A stretch of DNA of 64,000 nt from an uncultured Myxococcales bacterium (GTDB lineage: Bacteria > Myxococcota_A > UBA9042): assembly GCA_903840165.1 (NCBI GenBank), contig CAIMEY010000030.1, positions 62,001 through 126,000 of the forward strand, in the 5' to 3' direction. Made by a program: the position numbers and the translations under genes. The notes beneath the pieces are model-generated. The model had not been told where the DNA came from. It did not search any database and saw only the letters and a list, made by a program, of their open reading frames with translations. Positions 20,359 to 29,800 of this stretch are shown piece by piece (position 1 is the first letter of the stretch; each line of letters opens with the position of its first letter).

Positions 20359-20950
20359 GTTTCTGTCCAAAGGCACCAGAGCGTGCCGTGTCCAGCGGTC
20401 GAGCAACTAGCCGTCCAATCGCCGGCCCATAGGCCTCTGCAGCGACCAGCGGTCGGCAGACGGCGCACGGCTTTTGCCCGCGACTGTCGCCTACTTTCGC
20501 TTTGCCTGCGCGGACTGTCAACCTACCGCCGTAGCGCGCGTCTGCCTGACGCCACTGGTCAGCAATCCAGGTTTTGCCTAAGAGATCAAGGCTAAATAGT
20601 GATCACGGGCCCGACCGGGCCAGGCGAGCGACCGCCGATCCTCTGGCGACGCGCGTAGGGGCCAATGGTGTACGCAACTCAAAGGGCAGGGGCAGCGCAG
20701 CACGGTCGTTCTTTTGGACTGCGACACCTTGATCTTCCTTGCAGATCAATGTGTAAGAAAGAAGCGCACCACGACACCAGCGTCTCCAGCGCGACCGGCG
20801 AACCACCGCGACCACGCCGAGTTGCATCCCAAGGCTACTGCGGGGTGGCCTTGTTTGCTGGTCGGCACTACGCCAAGATGCGTATCGGCGAGTTCAGCGC
20901 AGTAGCGATGGTCCGCCTCTGATCTGCCGCACAACCACTAGGTATGATTG
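20359..20950. other. 592-base divergent regulatory region
   Basis: No ORF with believable content lies between the divergent DUF4398 and plus-strand lipoprotein genes. The only structured element seen is the dyad at 20729-20749. The length is unusual for this compact window, so a small RNA or long 5' leaders are possible. Confidence 0.45.
20729..20749. promoter_or_regulatory. inverted repeat TTGATC-N9-GATCAA
   Basis: TTGATC (20729-20734) and GATCAA (20744-20749) form a perfect 6-bp dyad centred at 20739, with half-sites 15 bases apart centre to centre. That suits a dimeric repressor better than a terminator. It lies about 210 bases upstream of the plus-strand lipoprotein gene. Confidence 0.35.
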
Positions 20951-21547
20951 ATGGATCCACGAAGACTAGCCGCTGTAGCGTGTGTGGTAGCCCTGCTGGG
21001 CCTGCCTACTGCGGCGTGCCAGAAGGCGCGGCAGGAGCGCGGGCAGGTCGCCGCCAATCAAGCGGCCTTGGCTGCGATCGGGGCCTATTCAGCCGCGTCC
21101 GATCACGCCAATGCAGCCCACAAAGCAGTGATGGATGCCTTTGAAAAAGCAAACCATTCCGCGAATTTGGCTGAGTATAGGGCATCTCTGCAAAGCCAAG
21201 TGCTGCCCGCCCTGGCCGCCTTCATTGCTCAGTTGCAGGCGATGCCGACGGGCACCGCAGACCTCAAGCGTATCCATGGGTTGTTGGTCGCTGCGTACCA
21301 GCAGGCAGATCAGCAGCTGCGCGCCTTTGAAGCCTCGCTGGATTCGCCGCAAGGCCTTGGTCGCTTTGCCGAAATTCGCTCGCAGCTGCAAAATGGCGTC
21401 AAGACGTACCGCGACGAGTTATCCAACTATTACAAGAAATTTCAACGACAACTGCGCGTTGAAGCCGGCCCCGCCCCTGCCACCTCGGTCGCGGCCCCAA
21501 GCGCGGTCACGCAAGCCACTGCAGCCACGCCTGCGGTTGCGCCATGA
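20951..21547 (+). CDS. small helical lipoprotein of unknown function
   Basis: A 198-aa lipoprotein starting at ATG 20951. The lipobox TAAC follows a short signal peptide (residues 1-23). The mature protein is predicted mostly alpha-helical and Ala/Gln-rich (AALAAIGAYSAASDHANAAHKAV, LLVAAYQQADQQLRAFEASL), ending in an Ala/Pro/Thr-rich low-complexity tail. No family is recognised. The next gene starts inside its stop codon (ATGA at 21544-21547), so it is expressed with the UbiA-type enzyme and may serve the same envelope process. Confidence 0.8.
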   Translation: MDPRRLAAVACVVALLGLPTAACQKARQERGQVAANQAALAAIGAYSAASDHANAAHKAVMDAFEKANHSANLAEYRASLQSQVLPALAAFIAQLQAMPTGTADLKRIHGLLVAAYQQADQQLRAFEASLDSPQGLGRFAEIRSQLQNGVKTYRDELSNYYKKFQRQLRVEAGPAPATSVAAPSAVTQATAATPAVAP

Positions 21548-22473
21548 ACGACAGTGCGGATCGGCCCAAAGAGCCTGCGTCCCTGGTCGGCGCGATCGCG
21601 GGGGCCATGCGCCCTAGTCAGTGGATCAAGAACGTCTTTGTGCTGGTTCCATTGCTGTTTGCCGGTCCGACGCTACGCGAACAAGGCCTCTTTGGCGCGA
21701 GCTTGTGGTTGAGGGTCCTGGCGGGCATGGGTGTCTTCTGCCTGGCGTCCAGCGCGACCTATATACTCAATGACATCAGCGATATAGATGCAGATCGCGC
21801 CCACCCGGTCAAGCGCAATCGGCCCATCGCCTCAGGCGCCTTACCAGTTCGCAAGGCCTATCAAAGTTGCGCGGTGCTGCTGCTGCTTGCCCTTGCGGGC
21901 GCCGGCGCAGTGGGAAACACGTTTTCGGCATGTATCGTCTTGTATTTGCTGCAAAATGTCGCGTATTCACGCATTCTCAAGCATGTGGCCTGGGTGGACA
22001 CAGCCATGATCGCGTTTGGCTTTGTGCTGCGCATCGTTGCCGGCGGCGAGGCTGCGGGAGTGCCTTTGTCGCATTGGCTGCTGGCAACCACCGGCCTGCT
22101 GGCCCTGTTCCTGGCCCTTGGTAAGCGGAAACACGAGCAATTAACTACAGATGCTCAGCATCGCAGCGCTTTGACCGGCTATCATCCGGTCGCCCTGACG
22201 GCCGCACTGTGGCTTAGCGCCGCATTGGCTGGAGCCGCCTATGCCGGCTATGCGCTGGACCCGCAGACGGCCGCGCGATTTCACACAAGCGCGCTGCCCA
22301 TCACAATTCCCCTTCCGATTCTAGGCCTTAGCCGATTTGCATGGTTGATCAATCGTCCCGGCGCAGCGCACAGCCCCACCGAACGGATGCTCAGGGACCC
22401 CTGGTTTCTCGGCATTGCCGGTAGTGGTGGGGCGCTGATTTTGGCCGTCGTCTATGGCTGGATCGGGCAATAA
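21544..22473 (+). CDS. UbiA-family transferase, decaprenyl-phosphate phosphoribosyltransferase-like
   Basis: A 309-aa membrane enzyme with 8-9 predicted helices. The N-terminal signature MRPSQWIKNVFVLVPLLFAG and the Asp-rich motif N76-D-I-S-D-I-D-A-D84, followed by HPVKRNRPIASG, match the branch of UbiA proteins that includes decaprenyl-phosphate phosphoribosyltransferase (Rv3806c, UbiA of mycobacteria). That enzyme makes the lipid-linked precursor of decaprenyl-phospho-arabinose. The second Asp-rich loop is less clear, as usual for this branch. It overlaps the upstream lipoprotein by 4 bases and is 2 bases from the next gene. Presumed role: a polyprenyl-linked pentose donor for envelope glycans. 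Substrate inferred from family only. Confidence 0.88.
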   Translation: MNDSADRPKEPASLVGAIAGAMRPSQWIKNVFVLVPLLFAGPTLREQGLFGASLWLRVLAGMGVFCLASSATYILNDISDIDADRAHPVKRNRPIASGALPVRKAYQSCAVLLLLALAGAGAVGNTFSACIVLYLLQNVAYSRILKHVAWVDTAMIAFGFVLRIVAGGEAAGVPLSHWLLATTGLLALFLALGKRKHEQLTTDAQHRSALTGYHPVALTAALWLSAALAGAAYAGYALDPQTAARFHTSALPITIPLPILGLSRFAWLINRPGAAHSPTERMLRDPWFLGIAGSGGALILAVVYGWIGQ

Positions 22474-22475
22474 AA

Positions 22476-22958
22476 ATGCACCTTTCTGCGGATCAATCCA
22501 GAGACCGAAACGGCCAACAGTGGCGCTTTTGGTGCGCCGCGATCCTGCTTGGCGCTCTTGGCTGGGTCGGCTGCGGTGCCGAGGCCGTGGGCCGCGCAGA
22601 ACCCAATCCGTTGAGACAGGTCCTTGAGCAGGACGTGGCCAAGGTGGACAGGTCCGCCCCTCTGCAATTGCGTTATAATCCAGCGCGTTGTCAATGCCCG
22701 CCCTTTGAGCTTCGCCTCGGCAGCCGCTGGGTGCGCGCGGAACTGTTGCCCACGGATGAACGAATGCTCAAGTGGTATCGCCACTTAAGCGCACAACCGC
22801 CAGAGAATTGGCCTTTGCCTGTGCTGGTGCGCGGGCGGGTTGAGCGCGAAGTACTAAGAACGATTTCAGGGGATTACGCAGTTCGAATCGATGTGACCCA
22901 GTGGTTGGAGCCAGCCCTGCCAGACAGCGAAGGTCGAATCCCGTCGCCCGCGCCCTGA
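22476..22958 (+). CDS. short lipoprotein/secreted protein of unknown function
   Basis: 160 aa, starting 2 bases after the UbiA-type gene. A hydrophobic segment at residues about 17-32 ends in WVGC, an acceptable lipobox. The mature part contains CQC (residues 71-73) and a compact beta-looking stretch (PPFELRLGSRWVRAELLP). No family is recognised. Its tight packing puts it in the same operon as the two genes before it. Confidence 0.75.
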   Translation: MHLSADQSRDRNGQQWRFWCAAILLGALGWVGCGAEAVGRAEPNPLRQVLEQDVAKVDRSAPLQLRYNPARCQCPPFELRLGSRWVRAELLPTDERMLKWYRHLSAQPPENWPLPVLVRGRVEREVLRTISGDYAVRIDVTQWLEPALPDSEGRIPSPAP

Positions 22959-23293
22959 TCAGCGGAACTCTAGTACTTTCCCTGGGATTCCTCGGTGTCC
23001 CTGCCCTTCTCGGTCCCTGCCCGAGCTCCAGTCGTCCCCCGCGCCGAGGCATGTTCTTTTTTTGGCGTTTGGTCGGTCGGGACTACACTGGCAGCCGCAG
23101 CGCGAACTTCGCTCAGGGCCTGAGGCCTTGGAAGCCTGGCGCAAAGGGTCGGGTTTGGGTGCCCGGGCGATATGCTTGACCCAGTCCCCCTTTGCTGCCC
23201 CGAGTAGGCAGCCCGCGTCCGCGGTCAACGATCAAGCGCAAGGTGGGCTAAGTCCCTGATTAAACTGAGCTAACCTTGCAGGGAGAAGATGCC
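22959..23293. other. 335-base spacer
   Basis: No believable gene is present. A run of seven T (in the sequence around 23055) is preceded by only a weak CGCC/GGCG dyad, which may act as a terminator for the upstream operon. The last 60 bases probably hold the promoter of the next gene, but no clear hexamers are seen. Confidence 0.4.
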
Positions 23294-24103
23294 ATGCGCC
23301 ACCCTTGGATGACTGCCGCCCTTGCTGCGCTGCTGCTGCCCACCGCCGGGCTTGCGGCACCGCCGATCGCCAAGCCGACCTTGGAATTGCAAGTCTTTCG
23401 CGCAGATAAGGCCGTGGGTACCGAACTCGTTCGCGAGCAGGCCACCAAGGAAGCGACCTACTGGTCTAGCTCTGCGCAATTACAGGACAAAGTCAACAAA
23501 GTTTGGCGAAGCTTCACCGAACGCGGCCATATCCCCTTGGGCCCCAAGGGAGAGTTCGATCAGTACGACCGTTGGATTGACGTCACGGGCGCGACCAGCC
23601 AAGCCAAGCTGTTCCAGTTCAACGGCCAATGGCGTATTTCCTTTATGGATTCAGCCATTGACGGCAAGAAGCCCAAGCCCAAGGTCGTTGACGTCAAGGT
23701 CAAGGCCCCCTTCATCGTCCTGGACGAACGCCTGCCCTCCCTGGTGGCTTGGGGCGCAGAACGCATGGCCGGCAAAACGGAATTTGACTTTGTGCGTGTC
23801 GATGACGCCACCACGGGCCACCTTCTGCTGACCAGCGAGCGACTCGAAGACAAAGCCGGCAAGATCTACCATCGCCTGCGAATGAAAGGATCCGGCCAAG
23901 ATCTTGAGGTGTTGCGCGATTCCGGCGGCCACGTCCTGGCCATCAAGGGCCTTGACATGTGGAGAGCTGTCGCCAAAGACGCAAAGATTCCCAAGGATTT
24001 GGCGCCTGCCAAAGCGCCCGCAGCGACAGCGACCGACCCTGCTCCGGCCGATGCAACCCCAGCAGTACCGCCGGCTGCGGACGCAACGCCCGCCAAGAAA
24101 TAG
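23294..24103 (+). CDS. secreted protein of unknown function
   Basis: 269 aa. ATG 23294 is chosen because GGGAGAA lies 7 bases upstream and a clean signal peptide follows (MRHPWMTAALAALLLPTAGLA, cleavage near A-A-P). The body (residues about 30-230) is a predicted mixed beta domain with repeated 'GKIYHRLRMKG'-like strands, similar in feel to lipocalin- or DUF3108-like periplasmic proteins, but no family can be assigned. The last 40 residues are an Ala/Pro/Thr tail ending in KK. It is convergent with the radical-SAM gene. Confidence 0.8.
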   Translation: MRHPWMTAALAALLLPTAGLAAPPIAKPTLELQVFRADKAVGTELVREQATKEATYWSSSAQLQDKVNKVWRSFTERGHIPLGPKGEFDQYDRWIDVTGATSQAKLFQFNGQWRISFMDSAIDGKKPKPKVVDVKVKAPFIVLDERLPSLVAWGAERMAGKTEFDFVRVDDATTGHLLLTSERLEDKAGKIYHRLRMKGSGQDLEVLRDSGGHVLAIKGLDMWRAVAKDAKIPKDLAPAKAPAATATDPAPADATPAVPPAADATPAKK

Positions 24104-24167
24104 GAATCGTTCGCCTTTCAACGGTCTGATCGCCGGCTTAGTGAGGCCGTCGCGGCACGCGCCGACG

Positions 24168-26480
24168 TCAATCGCCAAAGCGCGCGTGGGCTTGGTCGTG
24201 CCACTGGTCGGGAAAGTAGTAGAATCCCTCGCAAGCAATTGACATCATGCAGGTTTCACATGGCGACTCATGGCGACGCCTGGACTGCAGATAGTCAAAC
24301 AGATTCACGTCCTCCATGGACACAAACACCATGTGGCGCTGGAGTTTGCCGATGTCGGACAAGCCGTATTCTTCATAGCCCGGCAAAAAGCACAGCGGCA
24401 AGTTAATGACTTGAAAGCGAATCTTGTCGCCGTATTGATCGATTAGGCGCATGGTCTGCCGCGCCGCTTCGGCCGGGTCGGGCTGACACTCGGCGCTGGC
24501 CCGGCCAAAGGGCGTCAGGAACTGAACGTTGCACTGTCGCACGCCAAGGCGCAGCAAGAGGTCGCCATACTCTAACAAAACCGGGGTGTTGATCGTCGTC
24601 AGGGTTACATTGACCCCGAATTCGACGCCTAGTTCCGCACACAGCCGCACCGCATTCTCAATGCCGGCAACGGTTTGGGCAAAGGCGCCTTCGGCCTGAA
24701 CGTTGCGCTCATGAACGTCTTGGTTAGGGCCATGCAAGCTCACAAGAAGACTGGTAATTCCAGAGCGAACCACCTTCTCGGCGTTGCGTTGCAGGGCCAT
24801 CATGCGGCCATTGGTTGTCAGGTTGATGGCCTGATAGCCTAACTCCTTAGCCGCACGAATCAATTTGAAAAGGTCGGGGTTGGTGGTCGGTTCGCCGCCG
24901 TCAAAATCGCACAGGTCATAGCCCTGCTGGCGGCGTTCACGCAGAAAGCCAATCTGCTTTTCCGTTTCCCCGTGCCAGTCGCTGCGGTTTCCTGTCGCGC
25001 AAAAAACACAATGATTATTGCAGATATAGGTGGTATTGAGGATCACCTTGCGCGGCTTGTGCATGGCGAGGCGCGTCTCAAAAACCCGTTTGGCGGCCCA
25101 GAGTTCATCGCGGGTCCAATCCGGACCGTTGAGCACCGGCTTGCCTTGAAACAAAGGCCCAATGTCGCGATCTTCCTTGAATTCCCATGCGCCACTTTTA
25201 CTAGCTGTTTCATACAGTTGGGTCCCACGAATCGGGGTGGCGAACTGCAGCAAGGGCTCGGCCTGGTAGGTCGCGTAAAGGTGCCACGCAGTCTGCAACG
25301 TCGTCAGGATTTCTTTCTTCGTTTCCTGTGGTTGCCCGATCATCCAGTGCACCACCAGGCGCAGGCCATGTTCCTTGCACCACTGGGCGACGCGCTCGGT
25401 CGCCTGCAGGTCAAACTTCTTGCCAATCAGGTCATTGGCAACGCGCTCCACCGCGGATTCGGCCGAGATCGACAGCACCGACGTCCGTTGCTTGAGCCGC
25501 CCAACCTGGACTTCCGTGAGCCGATCAGCGCGCATGCCATTGGGAAAATCTAGTTCTAAATCAAGCGCTTCAGCCACATCAAGCAGGTCGTCAAAATGCC
25601 CTGCGTGGACATTGACCAGTTCATCGAGCACCACAAGGCGCCGGATGCCGAACCGGTCGCGCAGCAGCGTCGCGTGGGCCAGCAAGGCGTCTTTGCCGTA
25701 GCGCCGGTACGATTTCCCTTCCAGACCAGCCCGTTGCCAGGCATTGGATGTGCAGAAATTGCACTGAAACACGCAGCCACGACTGGTCTTGATGGCCATG
25801 AGGCGCGGATACAGCGAGAAGATCTCCTGCTTTTGCCGAGCTTGGCCGCAACGCTCAAGAAATCGCTGAAAATGCTCCATATTTACGAGATCATAGGCCG
25901 GCAAGGGCAGGTCATCGAGTTCAGCTGCGGAAGGGACCCCGAGGGCCACTCGCTGCGGCGGCGTACGTCCTGAGGCCAACTCAGCAACCATTGTCACAAG
26001 CGCCTGATCTGATTCGTATTTCACGCCCCACGCCACGCCAATCTCGGCCAGATCGCGTTCGTCCCAGTCGATAAAGTGCATACCCCCGATGTCGCAGTCG
26101 GCCAGAATCACGGGCACTGCCGGCCACTTGGCCTGCAAACCTTGAACTAACTTCGCTAATTCCTGAGTAGCCGGACGCGCCCGCAGCCAAGCGCTGTTGC
26201 CAAGGACCACGACTTCTGGCTGAACTTCGGGCAGACGAGCTAAGAACACGCCTAGAGAAACCCCCATGCGTATCAGGCCATTGGACTCCTTGACCAGGTT
26301 CGAGGTCGGCAGCGCAAGGGCATCCAGCAGCGTGACCTCGTGGCCCGCCCTTTGCAAAACGGCCGCAGCCTGCCACAGCCCCAGGGAGGCAAAGTACGGG
26401 TAATCGATGAAGGCTTGGTGCAGAAGCAAGGGCGGCTGCAGGAGCAAAACACGAGCCAAATCAGCCTCCTGGTCGACCAT
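24168..26480 (-). CDS. double radical-SAM enzyme with N-terminal B12-binding-like domain
   Basis: 770 aa, if started at ATG 26480; ATGs at 26501 and 26633 are in frame. Residues 9-190 resemble the Rossmann-like cobalamin-binding domain of class-B radical-SAM enzymes (ARVLLLQPP...GLWQAAAVLQRAGHEVTLLDA), without a clear DxHxxG motif. First radical-SAM domain: C236-x3-C240-x2-C243. Second: C487-x3-C491-x2-C494, followed by a GGEPTT motif typical of the MoaA/SPASM side of the superfamily. The C-terminus has C741-x2-C744-x5-C750, possibly ligands of an auxiliary Fe-S cluster. Two complete SAM-cleaving modules of different subfamilies in one chain are unusual. The product and substrate are unknown. 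It is divergent from the TPR gene. Confidence 0.88.
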   Translation of the reverse strand: MVDQEADLARVLLLQPPLLLHQAFIDYPYFASLGLWQAAAVLQRAGHEVTLLDALALPTSNLVKESNGLIRMGVSLGVFLARLPEVQPEVVVLGNSAWLRARPATQELAKLVQGLQAKWPAVPVILADCDIGGMHFIDWDERDLAEIGVAWGVKYESDQALVTMVAELASGRTPPQRVALGVPSAAELDDLPLPAYDLVNMEHFQRFLERCGQARQKQEIFSLYPRLMAIKTSRGCVFQCNFCTSNAWQRAGLEGKSYRRYGKDALLAHATLLRDRFGIRRLVVLDELVNVHAGHFDDLLDVAEALDLELDFPNGMRADRLTEVQVGRLKQRTSVLSISAESAVERVANDLIGKKFDLQATERVAQWCKEHGLRLVVHWMIGQPQETKKEILTTLQTAWHLYATYQAEPLLQFATPIRGTQLYETASKSGAWEFKEDRDIGPLFQGKPVLNGPDWTRDELWAAKRVFETRLAMHKPRKVILNTTYICNNHCVFCATGNRSDWHGETEKQIGFLRERRQQGYDLCDFDGGEPTTNPDLFKLIRAAKELGYQAINLTTNGRMMALQRNAEKVVRSGITSLLVSLHGPNQDVHERNVQAEGAFAQTVAGIENAVRLCAELGVEFGVNVTLTTINTPVLLEYGDLLLRLGVRQCNVQFLTPFGRASAECQPDPAEAARQTMRLIDQYGDKIRFQVINLPLCFLPGYEEYGLSDIGKLQRHMVFVSMEDVNLFDYLQSRRRHESPCETCMMSIACEGFYYFPDQWHDQAHARFGD

Positions 26481-26853
26481 CGGCGCCCACGGCCACAGCA
26501 TGGTAGCGGCCCTGGCCCCCTGCCAGCAAGGGACAGCGTGTATCCACTTGGCATTGCACCCCAATTCTACCTTTGCCAGAGCAGTCGTGCCGGTCCGCAC
26601 GTACGCCCAGGGAACAGGCGGCAACAGTTCCATGCGTATCCAAGGAGCCGAGGTTGGAAAAGGGTCCAGGGTCGGAAATAGCGACGAGCCCTACGGGTTT
26701 GACCCCCCAGTGGGGTTGGGGCACCAAGCCGTCCGCCCAACCGCGCATTGGCGTGCGCGCGGCAAATCGGTAGCCTGCGTTTGTCCGGCCTGGGGCAATG
26801 CGCGTGAGGCTGGAGCTGTTCAACCATGGCGATGGCTGGGACCGAGTAAGTTC
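26481..26853. other. divergent region between radical-SAM and TPR genes
   Basis: About 370 bases, which may include N-terminal codons of the radical-SAM gene if its longer start (26633) is used. Frames remain open on both strands, but their translations show no family features. No clear promoter hexamers were found. Confidence 0.4.
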
Positions 26854-29800
26854 ATGGATTCTTTGCGGCATTCTTGTCTAACGAGCAAGCGGTTTGGCAG
26901 TATTGCCACGCTGATCGCCCTGCTTACTTGGCCATACCAAGGTCACGCTTGGTCGGCGCGCAAGACCGTGCCGGCTCAGCACCACGCAACCCACGGTCGC
27001 ACCACGGCAAAGCACGATGAAGTGGACCTAGCCGCGCGGGTCGCGGGGCTGCTCAAGGCCCCTCACCTCGATGGGCGTGTGGCCCTGCTGACCCTGAAAT
27101 CATGCGTTTTGGCTCGAGAAATGGCCCTCGCCGTCGATATCGCCCAGGCCATCGCTGTCGCCCCGGGGATGCCAGCCTCGGTGATCGTCGATGCAGCCAG
27201 TGCCCTCGCCCAAGGCCAAGACCTGCCCGTGCAACGGCAACTGTGGCAAAAAGCGTGGCAAATGGCTGGGCAAAATCGGGTCCTTGGGCCGCAGATCGCC
27301 CAGGGCTACGCCGATGCCTTGGCGGCGGCCGGTCAGGCGACCGAGGCGCGAGCCGTGGTGGACCAAGCGCTCAAAAGGACGGCCCAAGGACAGCGGCGGG
27401 GCCTGTTTGAACGGTTGGTCGCACTCGCGCGGGTGCAGGGAGATCTGCAAGCCACTGTGACGCTGCTGCAGGTCTGGTCGGACCCGGATGCCTTTGTTTT
27501 GACATCAGAATTGCAGCAAGAGCTTGGGCAGGACAGTGATGCCCTGGCCTCCCTGCGTCAGGCTTGGCAGCGATTCCCGATGCACCGCGGGCTGCAGGCG
27601 GCATACAGTAAACTCCTTGTTCGGCAAGGGGAACGCGAGGAGTTGCAGCAACTGATCGCCCAAGTTGTGCACCGACTGCCAAGCGATCCGTTGCCCTGGC
27701 TGGCCGTGATCGACGCCGACATTGAAGCCAAAGCCAATGAACACGCACGCGAATTGAGTGATGAGCTGGCCAATCGCTACCCGCGCCATGAGGCATTGCT
27801 GGAGGCGCTGATCGACCGTGAGCAGCGGCTGGGGGCAGATCCGAAGCGAATCCAGAAGCTTTACACGCATCTGCTGACCGCTGCGCCTAAGCAAATGGCG
27901 TATTACGAGGCGTGGGCTGACTGGCTCATCAGCCGCGGCCAGGTACAGCCCGCCGAAGCGGTCCTGATGGACATGCGCCACAATAGCCCGGATCCATTCA
28001 GCACTTTGCAGAAGATCGTTCAGCTCTGGCTCAACCATGGCCGTTATGCGCAGGCCTTGCACGCCGTGGGTGAGATGCAGCAAGCGCGCAGCAAGGACCT
28101 AAAAACATTGCGCATGCTGGCTTTGGTGACCGCCCATGTTGGCAAGCCAGCGGATACCGAACCGTTGTGGCTCGAGCTCACTGCGCTGGCCGATTCGCCG
28201 ACCCAAGCCGATCGCAGCCGCGCTTTGGAGGCCCGGCAAGCGCTGGTGGCCCTGTACCGCAAGCTGGGTGTCTCAGAAGCAAAGTTGGGCGCACTGACCC
28301 AAACTATCCTCAAAAATAACGAAAACTTGGGAGCCTTTCTGCTCCTACTGGACCTCTACGCCGACCGCGATGCGCCCACGCCAGCCCAACGCGTGGCTTG
28401 GCAAAGCGTGGCGGAATCAGCGCAGAAGCGATTTGGCAAGGATAGTGAGGTCTTGCAGGCCATTATCCATGTCTACCTGCAGGCCGGAGACCGCCAAGCA
28501 GCGTTGCCCGTGATCGAACAACTAGCTGCACTGGATGCGGATTCAGCTGAAGAGCCCTTGACTCAGTGGCTCGAGTGGTCCCTGGCCCGTGGCCAAAGCC
28601 AAGCCGCAAACCGCGCCCAAGGGTGGCTCTTGCACGAAGCAACCGATGGCAAGCCAAGCGCTGCCGTTCTCGTCAAGCTGGGCGATTTACGCCGAAGATA
28701 CGGGGATGTAGACGGAGCAGCCGTGCTCTATCGCCGTGCGGCCGGGCCAGGGGGCCGCGACGTGCAGGCGGTGGCGCGGTTGGCAGCCTTGTTCCGCGCG
28801 GCAGGGCGGGCCCAGGACGAGCAGGCCGCGTTGCGCGAGATTGTCGCCCGCGCTACACAGGCCGACGACCTCGAAGATGCCTGTAATCGCTTATTAATGC
28901 TGTCTGTTTCTGCCGGTCATGCCGCCGATCTGGTGCGTTGGCTCGATGCCGTTGCGCCCCAGCACCCGCGCCGCGATCTCCTGCTGCGCGTGCGCACAAG
29001 CGCGTACGACGCGTGGCTCAGGGCGGCTCCGCTGGAGACCGCGCTGGGGGAAAGGCAGGCGGCCCCGGCGGCAAATGCCATTGGGGATGCCGTGCAAAGC
29101 GGCGAACTGGCTCAACAAGTTCGTGTGCTCCATCAATCCGCAGCCTTGCACCAGCCCCTGCCGACGGCCAGCATTCGCTTGCTTTTGACCGGCAACAGCG
29201 CCGTGCTACGTCGTGACATGGCTCTGGTGCTGGGCATGCAAGGCGATGAGTCCAGCGCGACGCTCTTGGTGCAACAAATGCTGCAATCCCGCGATAATGA
29301 TGAGGATGTCATCAGAGCCCAGATGGCCGCCTTGGCGGTCTTGCCCCCCGTGGCCGGGGTCACTGACGTCCTGCACACATTGCTGCAGCAGCCCGAACCC
29401 GCTGCCGTAGCGGCCGTGCTCCTGGGCAAGATGGGCGCGGGCAACTGCCTCAAAGATCTTCGAGAACTGGCTCGTTCCTCGCGCCGGGATGCGGGCGCGC
29501 TGGGTTATATGGCTGTGGGGCTGTGGCTTGGACACCTGCACAGCCCGCCCGCTGCGGAGTCGCTCGAAGGGACCGCCCTGGCTGATTTGCTTCGCGCCGC
29601 TGAGCAAGCCCTAGAACCTGCCGCCATCGGCGATTTGCAGCGTCCTGCTGCGCTGCTGTGGTCTCTGGCGGCTGCGGATTTGCCCCAAGCGCGGCAGCGC
29701 TTGCAGCTAGCGGCGATCCGTTCACCGAGTCCGACCCTTCAAAGCCTGGCCTTGCGCCTTTTGGCCCACCCAGCTCCCAAACTTGAAGTGCCGGCAGTGC

